Shown: positions 47,822 through 58,187 of the stretch, in pieces | Layout: every line of letters starts with the position of its first letter | How positions within the stretch are numbered: the stretch's first letter is position 1 | Assembly: GCA_963750935.1 (NCBI GenBank) | Contig: CAVVSR010000016.1 | Span: 152,791 to 216,790, forward strand | Length of the DNA stretch: 64,000 nt | Source of the DNA: JACCXG01 sp963750935 | GTDB taxonomy: Bacteria > Acidobacteriota > Vicinamibacteria > Vicinamibacterales > 2-12-FULL-66-21 | Reading direction: 5' to 3' | The notes under the pieces: generated by a model | What the model saw: only the letters and a program-made list of their open reading frames with translations | Databases searched by the model: none | What the model was told of the DNA's origin: nothing | Program-made: the position numbers and the translations under genes

Positions 47822-49156
47822 GTGGCTCAGTCGCACACCGCGACAGATCAGTGGCAGAGCTTCGAACTCCGCATGCGCCGCCGGCGCATCGAGCGGTGTG
47901 TGCTCCGCGCCGGCGCCGCATTCGACGAAGGCATCTTCGATGCGGCGCTCGAGGCGATCGAGGAGGCTGCACACCTCGACCCTTACGACGAGTCGATCAA
48001 GGCGCTGGCCGCCAAGATTCGGATCGCCAGTGTTGCCCCGCCACCACCTGCTCCGAGCATCGACAGCATCACCCTGATGGCGCCGCCCGTCGAGACGGTC
48101 GACATACCGATTCTCGACCCGTTCGAAGTACCAATCGATCCGTTCGAAGTACGAACCGAGGAAGCCTCGACGGTCGAAAAAGACGTCGAAGTCGTCGAGG
48201 ACCGGGGTCGGGGCACGCGAACGTGGCTGGCCGCGGCGGCCGCGTTGATCCTGCTCTCGGGAGTTGGCGGGTGGATGTGGACGCGCTCACGGATCGACGC
48301 CACGACGCCACCGACGGCGGCGATCCACGCACCAGTCGCATCGACGGCATCGCCGGGGATCTCACCGGCGGCACCCGCTGCGGATCCGGCGGTGACACCC
48401 GCCGAACCGGCAGTGCTCCCCCAACCCGTCGCCGACACGATCGCGCAGGCGGTCGTCGAGACCGCCGCCGGGACGACCGGCGCCGCCACACTTCCATTGC
48501 CGGGACCTGTCGTCGACCCACCGCAGACAACGGTCGCGAACCCCACGCCTCTGCCGCGTCTTGGTGAAGTGCCCACGTTGCCCGCCAACGCGCCAGTCGA
48601 GCGGGCGCTGGCCGATGCGCCAGCCGCTGCGCCGCCGACAGCGGCGATTCCCGCGGTATCGGCAGTATCGACGGACATCCGGACCGCCACGCCCGATGCG
48701 CCCGACGTGCCCGCGATCGAGAGCGCCGCGTTGCGGGCGCCGATTGGCGAAAACGTCGCGTCTTCACCGATCGCCTCGACAACCGCGCCAGCAGCGGCCC
48801 CGCCGGCGGCCACGCCCGTCGCGTCGCCGGCCAGCGACGAGCGTGCGATTCGCGCATCACTGACGCGTTATGAGGCCGCGTACAACCGTCTGGACGCGGC
48901 GGCCGCCGGAAGCGTCTGGCCCTCCGTCGATCGCCGTGCGCTCGCGCGCGCGTTCGAGGGACTCGTATCGCAAACGGTGTCGCTGGGAGATTGCGTGATC
49001 GCCGTGACCGGGACCACCGCTCGTGTCGAATGCCTGGGCAGCGCGCGCTGGACGCCGCGGGTCGGCGGCGGGCCGCAGTCAGCGCCGCGGCGCTGGCGGT
49101 TCGTCCTCCGCAACGAGCGCGGCGACTGGCTCATTACCGACGCCGAAGTCCGTTGA
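47822..49156 (+). CDS. Single-pass membrane protein: TPR-like cytoplasmic part, long Ala/Pro/Thr linker, SnoaL-like C-terminus
   Basis: 444 residues. Residues 1-70 are TPR-like helices (ERCVLRAGAAFDEGIFDAAL, EEAAHLDPYDE), a transmembrane helix lies near 140 (WLAAAAALILLSGVGGWMW), then about 215 residues rich in Ala, Pro and Thr, and a C-terminal NTF2-like domain (LTRYEAAYNRLDAAAAG, WRFVLRNERGDWLI). GTG start at 47822. Resembles the C-terminal part of acidobacterial kinases; here it has no kinase domain. Confidence 0.75.
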   Translation: MAQSHTATDQWQSFELRMRRRRIERCVLRAGAAFDEGIFDAALEAIEEAAHLDPYDESIKALAAKIRIASVAPPPPAPSIDSITLMAPPVETVDIPILDPFEVPIDPFEVRTEEASTVEKDVEVVEDRGRGTRTWLAAAAALILLSGVGGWMWTRSRIDATTPPTAAIHAPVASTASPGISPAAPAADPAVTPAEPAVLPQPVADTIAQAVVETAAGTTGAATLPLPGPVVDPPQTTVANPTPLPRLGEVPTLPANAPVERALADAPAAAPPTAAIPAVSAVSTDIRTATPDAPDVPAIESAALRAPIGENVASSPIASTTAPAAAPPAATPVASPASDERAIRASLTRYEAAYNRLDAAAAGSVWPSVDRRALARAFEGLVSQTVSLGDCVIAVTGTTARVECLGSARWTPRVGGGPQSAPRRWRFVLRNERGDWLITDAEVR

Positions 49157-49168
49157 GCAGCTAGTCGC

Positions 49169-50338
49169 CTAGAAGCCGTACTCCAGGGCCACCGACGGCG
49201 TGATCGGTGCGGTCAGCCCCGTGTTCGTCAGGCTCCACCGCAGGTGGGCGCCAATCACGACCGTGCTGCCCGGATTCCACTTGATGCCCGCGACCGCGCC
49301 GGCAACCATCCGGCCCGGATCGCCGCCGATCAGCCGCACGGTTTCGACGCCGGCGAAGTTCGGATGCGGCTGCGACGACAGTTGAATCGGACGCAGCTCC
49401 GACAGATGCCGCGCCAGCACCTCACCCGTTATCGAGAGCCTGTGATGCACGGCGATCGCGGCGGCTCCGCCGAAGTTCAGTTCGTCGGAGACGCCGCCCT
49501 GGACGAACGCGGCGTTGCCCGACAGCGTCACCGCCCCGTGCTCCGCTGCGCCGATTGCCAGGATCCGGAAGGCGCGGGTCCCGGCGCCGAGCAGGTTGTC
49601 CGCGTTGCCCGTGGGCAACCGCAGCTCCGCGGCGATGGCCGCGCCCCCCTGGCGGCCGGAGACGACCGTGTACTTCGCCCGCACCGCGATATCGGCGATG
49701 CCGCTCGCGGTCGCGGATCCGCTCGCCTGCAGCAGCGATTCCCCGCGATAGACATTGACCCGCTGCCCCTCGAGGGACAGCCGCACGAACGGCACCACGC
49801 CGCCAATCTCGAACCGGTCTGTCACGCCGACACTGCCGTACAGCGTCATCGTGCTGCTCGTGACGCGCAGCGTCAGGCTCTCGGTGTCGAACGGCTCCGG
49901 TTCGTCGCGAAATCGATTCGCGATCGTCAACAGGGTCCCGTCGTCCAGCGACTGTCCGTCGAGCCGCTCGAAGCTCGACGACGAGGCCGAGATACCGAAC
50001 GTGGCCCGGCCATGTCCGGGCGTGAGCGCGCGTTCGATGAAGAAGTTGCCGAAGCTGTCGGTGACCCGCTCGACCGTGCCGAGCTGCGGGTTCAGCCGAT
50101 AGAGGAAGCCGCTGGACGAGGACGCGATCGGCACCGACGCGAGGTTGATGACGAGGGCGCGCGTGATCGTCTCGGCGGCAATCCGCGACGCTTCCTGATC
50201 GCGGGCGAAGTCACCGGTCGGCACCGCCTGGTTGGTCATCAGGAAATTGACGACGCCCGTCACGGTTGTCTGGGCGGAGGCCGCGATCGGCGTGGCGGCG
50301 ACGAGGACCAACAGGAACGCGGCAAGTCTCTGACTCAT
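49169..50338 (-). CDS. Outer-membrane beta-barrel protein
   Basis: 389 residues. Signal peptide (AAFLLVLVAATPIAASAQ), a long stretch of alternating beta strands, and a final aromatic residue (VALEYGF) typical of BAM-assembled outer-membrane proteins. A transporter of the phenol-pathway MetA type is possible but not supported by a specific motif. ATG at 50338. Confidence 0.8.
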   Translation of the reverse strand: MSQRLAAFLLVLVAATPIAASAQTTVTGVVNFLMTNQAVPTGDFARDQEASRIAAETITRALVINLASVPIASSSSGFLYRLNPQLGTVERVTDSFGNFFIERALTPGHGRATFGISASSSSFERLDGQSLDDGTLLTIANRFRDEPEPFDTESLTLRVTSSTMTLYGSVGVTDRFEIGGVVPFVRLSLEGQRVNVYRGESLLQASGSATASGIADIAVRAKYTVVSGRQGGAAIAAELRLPTGNADNLLGAGTRAFRILAIGAAEHGAVTLSGNAAFVQGGVSDELNFGGAAAIAVHHRLSITGEVLARHLSELRPIQLSSQPHPNFAGVETVRLIGGDPGRMVAGAVAGIKWNPGSTVVIGAHLRWSLTNTGLTAPITPSVALEYGF

Positions 50339-50504
50339 TACGGCGCGACCTCCGGGAAAGCGCTGTCGAGCACAGCTATAAACACCTGAGGCGTCCATGC
50401 ACAACAGCCGCCAGTGCTCAACCGGGCGGCAAGGTCCACTCGCCACGGCCGCGGTCGAAAGCCGCGGGACCGGCTGGTACACTTGATGTAGTCCACTCCA
50501 CACA

Positions 50505-51579
50505 GTGAACAGCCCGATTCCACCTCATCGTCCGCGCACAAACACTCTGCTTGCCCTCCTGCTCACGCTGGCCACGACGTACGGCTGTGCTGCCGGCGCC
50601 GGCAGCGGGGTCCGTCAGTCGGCCACCGCCGAGCTGGGGGTGGTTGCGCCAGGGGTCGCGTGGTATGCGCCTGAGCTCGCCCAGGACGTTTCGACGTTGA
50701 GCCGGTGGCGGCGAAGTGTGGGCCCCCCAGTCGTGCTGCGGGCGGCCTCAGCCGTACCGCCGTCGAATGAACTCCTCGTCGTGAACTGGAACCTGCACGT
50801 CGGCGGCGGCGACGTCCACCGGCTGATGGGGGACCTGCAACGGCTCCACGGCCGGACGCCCATCGTCCTCCTGCTCCAGGAGGCGTATCGCAGTGGCCCC
50901 GAGGTCCCGAGCGCGCTCGATCAGGATGCGATCTTCGCGTCGCTGATCCGCGGACTGCGGCGCGACGGCAAGCGCGAGGAGATCGAAACCATCGCCGCGT
51001 CGCTGGGACTGCACGCGTACTACGTGCCGTCGATGCGCAACGGTGGACCGCCGATGTCGGACGAGGATCGCGGGAACGCGATCCTGTCGACTCTGCCGCT
51101 CACCGACCTGACGGCAATCGAGCTCCCGTTCGAAGCTCAGCGCCGCGTCGCGATCGCCGCCACCGTCAACGGCACGACCGAGAACGGCCAACCGTGGCGG
51201 TTGCGCGTCGTTTCGGCTCACCTCGACAATATGGTCGGCGCGAAACGCTTGTGGATCGCAGGCGGCGAGGTCGCCCGCGTGCGCCAGGCCAAGGGGCTGC
51301 TCGGCGCCATCGGCAGCGACACGCCGCTCGTGCTCGGCGCCGACATGAACACCTGGTTTGGTTTCCGCGACCGGGCCTACAGCGAAGCCATCCGCGCGTT
51401 TCCCGCAGACCCGCGTGACTGACCGCCGGGCGACCTTCCGCGGTCTGCTTCGGCTCGACCACCTGTTCTTCCGTCTGGAAGACGGATGGACTGCCGGATT
51501 CCAGCGGGCCGACGACCGCTACGATTCCGACCACTATCCGCTGGTCGGCACCATCCGCTTCGCCGCCAGCGGCAACTAG
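50505..51579 (+). CDS. Endonuclease/exonuclease/phosphatase-family exported protein, with a +1 frame break
   Basis: About 357 residues after correction. N-terminal signal with a possible lipobox Cys (LATTYGC, not the ideal LxGC). EEP landmarks in order: VVNWNLHV, LLLQEAYR (metal Glu), RGNAILS, VVSAHLD, GADMNTW, and SDHYPL at the end (catalytic His). Removing one C in CCC at 51402-51404 joins ...RAFPQTRVTDRR... to the terminal part. GTG at 50505. May be a periplasmic phosphodiesterase or nuclease. Confidence 0.85.
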
Positions 51580-51645
51580 CCGAGCAGCGCCGGATCGCTC
51601 CCTGAAGGCGGCGGCAGCGCCTCCGAACCGCGTGGCGCCGCGGGG

Positions 51646-51651
51646 TATAAT
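51646..51651 (+). promoter_or_regulatory. -10 element (TATAAT) of the kinase gene
   Basis: Perfect TATAAT at 51646-51651. Transcription would begin near 51658, giving a leader of about ten bases before the ATG at 51668. No convincing -35. Confidence 0.5.
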
Positions 51652-51667
51652 GCGCGCTCATCCCCAA

Positions 51668-54600
51668 ATGGGCATCCCTGCTGGAACTCCGGTCGGCCCG
51701 TACCATGTCATCTCGCAGCTTGGTGCCGGCGGCATGGGCGAGGTGTACCGCGCGAAGGATCCGCGGCTCTCTCGTGAAGTCGCGCTGAAAGTCATTCGCC
51801 GCGTCCTCTCCGTCGGGCCCGATGCGCAGGACGACGCGCTCGATCGACTGTTGCGGGAAGCCGTGCTCGCCTCAGCACTGAACCACCCCAACATCGTCAC
51901 CATCTACGAGACCGGCGTCGTCGACGCGGATCGCTACATTGCGATGGAGCTGATCGAGGGCACGACGCTGCGGCAGGTGGCGGCGCAGGGCCTGGCCGTC
52001 AGCCGCGCCATCGGTATTGCGCGCCAGGTGTCCGAGGCCCTGGCGGTCGCGCACGCCGCGCAGATCGTCCACCGCGACATCAAACCGGACAACGTCATGG
52101 TGCGGCCGGACGGCTACGCCAAGCTCCTCGACTTCGGCCTGGCGCGCGTCCAGCCCGAGACGGTGACGGTAGGCTCGACGGCCCCGGGCACCGAGGCAGG
52201 GCTGCTGCTCGGGACGATCGGCTACATGGCGCCCGAGCAGGCGCGCGGCGAGATCGTCACGCAGGAGGCCGACGTCTTCGCGCTGGGCGTCATGCTCTAC
52301 GAGCTCGTGACCGGGCGGCATCCGTTCATGACCTCGTCGCAGCTCGGGACGCTGCACGCGCTGATGTGGGAATCGCCGGAGCCGCCGACGTTCATCAATC
52401 CCGAACTACCGCGCGCGATCGATCAGCTGATCGTCGAGATGCTGCAGAAGGACCCACGGCTGCGCCCCGGCGCCAGCGAGGTGATGTATCGCCTCAACCT
52501 GGCGCACGACTCGACGATCGCGGTCGCGCTGTCGGCGGTCACCGTCACGCAGCGGCGCGCCGCGATCCGCGAGATTGTCGGCCGCGACCAGGAGCTGGAC
52601 GCGCTGCAGCACGAGTTCGAGCGCGCGCAGCGCGGCAAGGGCCGGCTCGTCGTGATCTCCGCAGAAGCGGGCATGGGCAAGACGACGCTGGTCGATGCGT
52701 TCCTGAAGCAGCTCGACGAACAGCAGGAGCCGGTGCGCGTCGGGCGCGGCCGCTGCTCGGAGCGCCTGGCCGGCACCGAAGCCTACCTGCCGGTGCTCGA
52801 AGCCCTCGACAGCCTGCAGAAGAACGAACAGCTTGGCAGCATTGCCCGCCTGATCCGGGCGCTGGCGCCGAGCTGGTACGCGCAGATCATCCCGCCGACC
52901 GAGAACGACTCGTCGGCCGAGCGACTGGCGGCCGAGACATCAACCGGATCGCAGGAACGCCTGAAGCGCGAAATCGCGTCGCTGCTCGAAGAGCTCGGCC
53001 GCATGCAGCCGATCGTGCTGACGTTCGATGACGTGCACTGGGCCGATCCATCGACCACCGATCTGCTGGCGTATCTCGCCCGGCGGATCGACAGCACGCG
53101 GCTGCTGATGATTGCCACCTGCCGGCCGTCGGACCTGGCGCAGGGGCGGCACCCGTTCCTGCCGGTCAAGCTCGACCTCCACGCCCGCGGGATGTGCCGG
53201 GAGATCATGCCGGGCTCGCTCGACCTGGGCGCGGTCGCGAAGTACATCGCCTTGCAGTTCCCGGAGCACACGTTCCCGACCGACTTCGCCCGCCTCGTGC
53301 ACGAGCGCAGCGAAGGCAACCCGTTGTTCATGGCCGATCTGCTGCGGGATTTGCGGCGGCGGCAGCAGGTACGCCAGAAGGACGGGCGCTGGATGCTCGC
53401 CGACGACCTGATGGCCGTCGAACGCGAGCTGCCGGCGTCGATCCGCAGCGCGGTGCAGCGCAAGCTCGAGTCGCTGGACGACGCCGACCGGCGGCTGCTC
53501 GGGGCGGCCAGCGTGCAGGGGGTCGAGTTCGATACCGTCGTGATTGCCAGCGCCCTGCAGCTGCCTGAAGACGAGGTCGAAGATCGCCTCGACCGGCTGC
53601 AGCGCGAGCATGCGCTGGTCAAGTTCGTGGACGAGCACGAGGCGCGCGATCGCAGCCTGACGCTGCGCTACCGCTTCGCGCACCAGCTGTACTACGCCGC
53701 GTTCTTCGAGTCGCTGCGCGGTACGCGTCGCGTGGCGCTGAGTCGCGCGATTGCCGAACGGCTGGTGCGACGGATGGGCGAGGACGTCCTCGACAGCGCG
53801 GCGCCGCTGGCGGTGCTGTTCGAGACCGCGCGCGAGAACGTGCGCGCGGCGCACTTCTGGAATCTCGCCGCGCAGACGGCCGCCCGCCTCTACGCCCACG
53901 ATGAAACCGTGCGGCTCGCGCGCCGCGGGCTCGACCTGCTCGGCGCCGTCCCCGACAGTCCCGAGAAGGCCGAGGCCGAGCTCGATCTGCAGATCACCTA
54001 CGCGATGGCGCTCAAGACCAGCCGCGGCTACGCCGTGCCGGAAGTCGGCGCCGCCTACGCGCGCAGTCGCGTCGCTGTGCCGTCAGGTCCAGGATCCCGG
54101 CCGCGTCGTGCCGGTGCTCGTCGGCCTGTCCGCGCATCACATCGTTGCCGGCGAGCTCACCACCGCACGCGACGTCGCCCTCGAGATGCTCGAGCTGTTC
54201 GAGCGGCTCGGCGACCCGAACCTGCAGATGATGGGCAACTGGTCGATGGGCGCGGCGCTGTTCCATCTCGGCGACCTGCTGGAGGCCCACGCCCATCTCG
54301 CGCGGGGGCTGGAGCTCTACGATCCGGCGTATCACCGCGAGCGGGTCTGGCAGCTGGGGATCGAGCCGGGCATCTTCTGCCGCTGCGAGTACTCGCGGAC
54401 GCTGTCGCTGCTCGGGTTTCCCGACCAGGGGCTCGCCGCCGTCCGGGAAGCCGTCGCGCAGGCGCGCGCCCTCGATCATCCGCAACCGCTCGCGTTCGCG
54501 CTGCTGTTCGAGATCTTCATGCACCTGGCTCGCCGCAACCCGCGCGAGGTCCAGCGCACCTACGAGCAGCTGGCCGTGGTGTGCCACGCCCACGGTATCG

Positions 54601-55127
54601 CCCAGGAGATCCAGTGGGCTGCCCCGCTCTGCGGTCGCGCCCTGCTCGAGCTCGGCGACACCAAGCGCGGGCTGCGCGTGCTCGAGGAGGGGCTGGCCGC
54701 GCACACCATCACGCGGTCGGCGCTGCTGCGCCCGTACTATTTCGTGCTGCTCGCCGGTGCGCTGCTTCGCGTCCGCGAGCATGCGCGCGCGCAGCGCGCC
54801 CTCGACGACGCCAGGGCCGTCGCCATCGCGACCGAGCAGAACGCCTACGCCTCCGAGCACGCGCGCCTGCAGGCGGAGCTGTTCGCGGCGACCGGCCGGA
54901 ACGACGACGCCGAGCAGAGCTATCTCGATTCGCTGACAACGGCGCGGATGCAGAGCGCGCTCTGGCTCGAGCTTCGCGCCGCCCGCGGGTTCGCGAACTT
55001 CCTGGCCGGAACCGGCCGCGTCGACCAGGCGCGTGAGACGCTGGCGCCGGTCCTGGGCCGGATCACCGAGGGCCGCGAGACCCTCGACTACGTGTACGCC
55101 GACGCACTGCTCAGGACGCTGGACTAG
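51668..55127 (+). CDS. Ser/Thr kinase fused to AAA-type ATPase and TPR region, with a +1 frame break
   Basis: About 1152 residues after correction. Residues 1-290: Hanks-type kinase with GAGGMGEVYRA, catalytic Lys in REVALKVI, HRDIKPDN, DFG in LLDFGLAR and APE in YMAPEQARG. Residues about 310-650: AAA_16/NACHT-like ATPase with Walker A in AEAGMGKTTLV and Walker B VLTFDDVHWAD. The rest is TPR-like helices. The frames change near 54066-54078. ATG at 51668 matches the promoter; a GTG at 51632 would precede the -10. Similar to PknK-type signalling kinases; input and target unknown. Confidence 0.9.
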
Positions 55128-55131
55128 AACC

Positions 55132-55644
55132 GTGTCACTACGCCGCTGGCTGGGCCTGACTGACGATACCGCCGAGGAGGAGAGTGGACTCGACGAAATC
55201 GAGCGCGCACTCAGCGGCCTCGAACCCGCGAAGGCGCGCTACATCGCGTGCTTCGCGTACATCCTCGGACGCGTGGCCAGGGCGGATCATAAGGTCACAC
55301 CGCAGGAGTCCGCGGAGATGGAGCGGCTGATCGCCGAGCGGACCGGGCTGTCCGCCGAGCAGGCGGCGCTGGCGGTGAAGATCGCGACGGCGCACGGGCT
55401 GCGTCACGGCGGGACGGAGGATTTTCTCGTCACCCGCGAGTTCACGACCCTCGCCGGCCGCGAGCAGCGGCTGGCGCTGCTCGACTGCCTGTTCGAGCTG
55501 TCGTCGGCGGACGAGTCGATCGTGATGCTCGAGGACAACGAGCTCCGCCGCATCACGAGCGAGCTGAAACTGGAACATGCAGATTTCATCCACGCCCGGG
55601 CTGCATATCTGCAACACTTGAAGGTACTCGGTCGCAAACGTTAG
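55132..55644 (+). CDS. TerB-like helical protein
   Basis: 170 residues. All-helical with a repeated acidic pattern (GRVARADHKVTPQESAEMERLI, then SADESIVMLEDNELRRI), as in TerB/DjlA metal-binding folds. GTG at 55132, five bases after the kinase stop. The TerB fold is linked to envelope stress and tellurite resistance, but no ter genes are present. Confidence 0.75.
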   Translation: MSLRRWLGLTDDTAEEESGLDEIERALSGLEPAKARYIACFAYILGRVARADHKVTPQESAEMERLIAERTGLSAEQAALAVKIATAHGLRHGGTEDFLVTREFTTLAGREQRLALLDCLFELSSADESIVMLEDNELRRITSELKLEHADFIHARAAYLQHLKVLGRKR

Positions 55645-55663
55645 GTCTCGAACCTCTTCAGCT

Positions 55664-56050
55664 ATGGCAACTACGATCGGCAAAGGCATGAACATCAAGG
55701 GTTCGCTCACCGCGGACGAGCCCGTGGTCATCGTCGGGTCGCTGAACGGCGACGTGCTGGTGGCGAATCATGCGGTCACGGTGAGCATTGGCGGGCGCGT
55801 CGATGGCGCGGTGACGGCACGGGTCATCACCGTCCAGGGCGGCAGCGTCGGCCGGCTGATCGCCCGCGACGTCGTCCGGGTGCTGGAAGGGGCCACGGTC
55901 AATGCGGACGTGGCGTCGCCGAAGCTGGCCCTGGAGGAAGGGGCGGTCTTCAACGGCAAGGTGGATGGCGGCGCCCGCGCCGAGGCCGCGGCGAGGGTGG
56001 CGGCCTACCGGAACAACGGGCCTGCTGAGTCTGGCGCGACCCGACCCTGA
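55664..56050 (+). CDS. Bactofilin (polymer-forming cytoskeletal protein)
   Basis: 128 residues, a right-handed beta helix of short repeats (VGSLNGDVLVANHAVTV, GGRVDGAVTARVITVQGG, EEGAVFNGKVDGG) typical of bactofilins, which polymerise without nucleotide and organise cell shape. ATG at 55664, 19 bases after the TerB-like gene. Confidence 0.9.
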   Translation: MATTIGKGMNIKGSLTADEPVVIVGSLNGDVLVANHAVTVSIGGRVDGAVTARVITVQGGSVGRLIARDVVRVLEGATVNADVASPKLALEEGAVFNGKVDGGARAEAAARVAAYRNNGPAESGATRP

Positions 56051-56103
56051 ACTGGTAGAATCTGTCGTTCCGGTCGCGTTGCGCGGCCGGTCGTCACGCC
56101 TAA

Positions 56104-56179
56104 GCCGGCGTAGCTCAGTTGGTAGAGCAGCTGATTCGTAATCAGCAGGTCGCGGGTTCGAGTCCCATCGCCGGCTCCA
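56104..56179 (+). tRNA. tRNA-Thr (anticodon CGT)
   Basis: 76 bases. Acceptor stem GCCGGCG/CGCCGGC is perfect; D-arm GCTC...GAGC; anticodon stem GCTGA/TCAGC closes the loop TTCGTAA with anticodon CGT at 56137-56139; T-arm contains GGTTCGAGTCC. CCA is encoded at 56177-56179. Confidence 0.97.
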
Positions 56180-56187
56180 ATCTTTTC

Positions 56188-56258
56188 AACAACTTAGCCC
56201 TAACGACTGATCGTCGAGTTGTTACCAACTGACGGCGAGTTCGTAGTACGCCGGTTGG
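56188..56258. terminator. Two stacked hairpins after the tRNA gene
   Basis: AACAACT (56188-56194) pairs with AGTTGTT (56217-56223) with an inner CGAC/GTCG stem; then CCAAC (56225-56229) pairs with GTTGG (56254-56258) with an inner CGGCG/CGCCG stem. In both, the inner and outer 3' arms are directly adjacent. May terminate the tRNA transcript or be part of a small RNA. Confidence 0.45.
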
Positions 56259-56270
56259 ATCAATTTCTAG

Positions 56271-56441
56271 AGTCATTTCCAAGGAGTCGCCGGGGTCAAC
56301 ACCGCCGACGAATGGGCGTCCTTCGCCGCAACGCGATCCGGTAACGCGCTACTCGACCTTGTCACTGCGAGCGAGGCCAGCGGCGCAGCGTTCGTGGAGG
56401 CTAAGCACCGGTTCTGGAGAGCCCCGGTCCCACCAGACTGA
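56271..56441 (+). pseudogene. C-terminal fragment of an unidentified protein, no start codon
   Basis: An in-frame stop at 56268 precedes an open stretch reading ...GVAGVNTADEWASFAATR... to a TGA at 56439-56441. Composition is protein-like (FVEAKHRFWRAP), but there is no ATG, GTG or ribosome-binding site. Best read as the decayed end of a gene. Family not recognised. Confidence 0.35.
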
Positions 56442-56739
56442 TCGCCGTGCCACACGCCGCGCCATCGAACGGAGCCCGGACGTGTACTACAGTGCGGTTA
56501 GGGGCTAGATAGCCGTCCGACGGCCTTGTTGGGACGATCCTGCAGACGGCAGAACGACGCGATCGGGGCTGACCGGAAAAAGCGCCCTTGGTCTTCAACA
56601 GGATGCCCTGTTCGTTCACCGGCAACACCAGTGTTCCTGACGATCTTCGGGTCGCACTGATCCTGCGCCCATTCTCGGAGACCCTCGGCAATACTAGGCA
56701 TCAGCACGGAAGCTTTCTGCGCTCAATGGAGATGGTAGG

Positions 56740-57090
56740 GTGGTCCGCGGATCCGTGTTGTGCCTCCGCGTCACCGTTGCGAAAAACTACGGGCGAGTTC
56801 GTCTGGATCCGCGGCAGGTTCTGGAGGACGCGCAGCGGCTTCCTGATGATTGGATTCGGCAGCCCGATCACATCGAAGTGTTGGAACGAATACTCCCGGC
56901 AGGCGTCCGAACGTCACATGACGAGATCGCGCAATGGTTTGACGAGGCCTGCGCCAACTGCGCGACGCCGACGTGCTCCGCTCGTACTTCGCCGGTGTGC
57001 ACGCCAAGCAGGCTGCGGCCGGCAAGCGCGCCCTTTCAGCCAGCGACCGATCAGAGCCGTTTGCTGTAAATATGACCGCGGACTCGTAGT
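56740..57090 (+). pseudogene. Putative broken gene of unknown function
   Basis: From a GTG at 56740 the frame reads RVRLDPRQVLEDAQRL and HDEIAQWFDEA; near 56947 it shifts (one base missing) into LRQLRDADVLRSYFAGVHAK and ends FAVNMTADS with TAG at 57088. Amino-acid use is natural for a charged helical protein. No domain is recognised. Upstream bases hold no clear start context. Confidence 0.35.
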
Positions 57091-57570
57091 GTCCGAGGAT
57101 ACACGGAACATCAGGTCCCTGAGGCTGCCGGCGGTCGAGCGCCGCGTGCAATCCCAACAAGTGGTCGGGCGTTGGCCGGGCGATCTCGCAGAACTCGACT
57201 TTGACGGCGTAGGCAAAGTCCGCATTGTGGTTCTCCCGACCCAGCGCTTTGATGCGGGCGATGTTCGGCGCGATGGTCTCGCGCTCGACGGCCGCGGCGA
57301 AGCGCCCGGTGTCCTTCCGCTCCTGCCACGGTGCCTGGTCCACGCGCCCGCGCGTGCTGCTTGCGGACGACTAGGCCCTCGACCCCTGATACAACTCGGC
57401 TGTTACGTTCAGCGCCGGCGAACTCCTTCGGCAGCAAGCGATCACCCGAGGCTGCTCGTCTCGAATCCGGTTGACCGCATTCCGAGGCGGGAGTAAACGT
57501 TCTCTTAGCCTCGCTAGGCGGACGCACCGCGCATGGCTAACGGTTCCGTTCGTTTAAGAGGGGGTGGGCC
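57091..57570. other. Probable non-coding or decayed segment
   Basis: The minus strand has an open frame up to 57343 with stretches such as KALGRENHNADFAYAVKVEF, which could be a remnant, but it has no good start and runs antisense into the broken gene at 56740. Nothing else is supported. A purine-rich GAGGGGGTGGG just before 57571 serves yceI. Confidence 0.3.
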
Positions 57571-58125
57571 TTGACTACACGCACAACAACGCTGGTTCCA
57601 GCCGGAACGTGGCAGGTTGATCCCGCGCACTCGAGCGTTGAGTTCTCCGTCAAGCATATGGGGATTGCGAATGTTCGTGGCCGGTTCACCGATTTTCAGG
57701 GAACCGTGGAGGTTGGAAAAGACGCGCAGAGCGCGAAGGCGCACGGGACTATCAAAGTCGCGTCGATCGACACCGGCGAAGCACAGCGCGACACGCACCT
57801 GCGCTCCGCGGATTTCTTCGACGCCGAGGCCTTCCCCGAGATCTCCTTCGAGTCCACAAAGGTCGAGCCGATCGACGATGACTCCTCGCGCGTATGGGGC
57901 AACCTCACCATGCACGGCATCACTCACGAGGTCAAGCTAGACCTGATCTTGCAAGGCACCGATACCGATCCGTGGGGCAATGAGCGCGCCGGAGCGGAGA
58001 TCCAAGGAGTCCTGAGCCGCAAGGATTTCGATATGAAATTCAACCAGGCGCTCGGCAGTGGCAATCTGTTAGTCGGCGACAAGGTCAGGATCTCGCTTGA
58101 CATCTCCGCCATCCTGAAAAAATAG
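57571..58125 (+). CDS. YceI-family protein
   Basis: 184 residues, lipocalin-like barrel that binds isoprenoid or polyprenyl ligands in characterised members. WQVDPAHSSVEFSVKHMG, VRGRFTDFQGTVEV, and FPEISFEST are the family's signature segments. No signal peptide, so it is cytoplasmic unlike E. coli YceI. TTG start at 57571 with a strong G-rich ribosome-binding site. Confidence 0.92.
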   Translation: MTTRTTTLVPAGTWQVDPAHSSVEFSVKHMGIANVRGRFTDFQGTVEVGKDAQSAKAHGTIKVASIDTGEAQRDTHLRSADFFDAEAFPEISFESTKVEPIDDDSSRVWGNLTMHGITHEVKLDLILQGTDTDPWGNERAGAEIQGVLSRKDFDMKFNQALGSGNLLVGDKVRISLDISAILKK

Positions 58126-58187
58126 CCACGGGATTGGCTTCGCGCCCGCGTTCAGCAAGCTGAAAGCGTCAGCGACTGAGCCGATCC

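Noticed and set aside
56198..56260. Possible integron attC site: CCCTAAC ... GTTGGAT about 60 bases apart
   Set aside because: The end motifs partly match RYYYAAC and GTTRRRY, but they are not complementary to each other and the internal stems (two separate hairpins) do not form one attC cruciform. No integrase or cassette array.
56771..57343. 190-codon minus-strand open frame in the decayed region
   Set aside because: It overlaps the plus-strand broken gene, lacks a good start, and only part of it looks protein-like; kept only as a note in the region entry.
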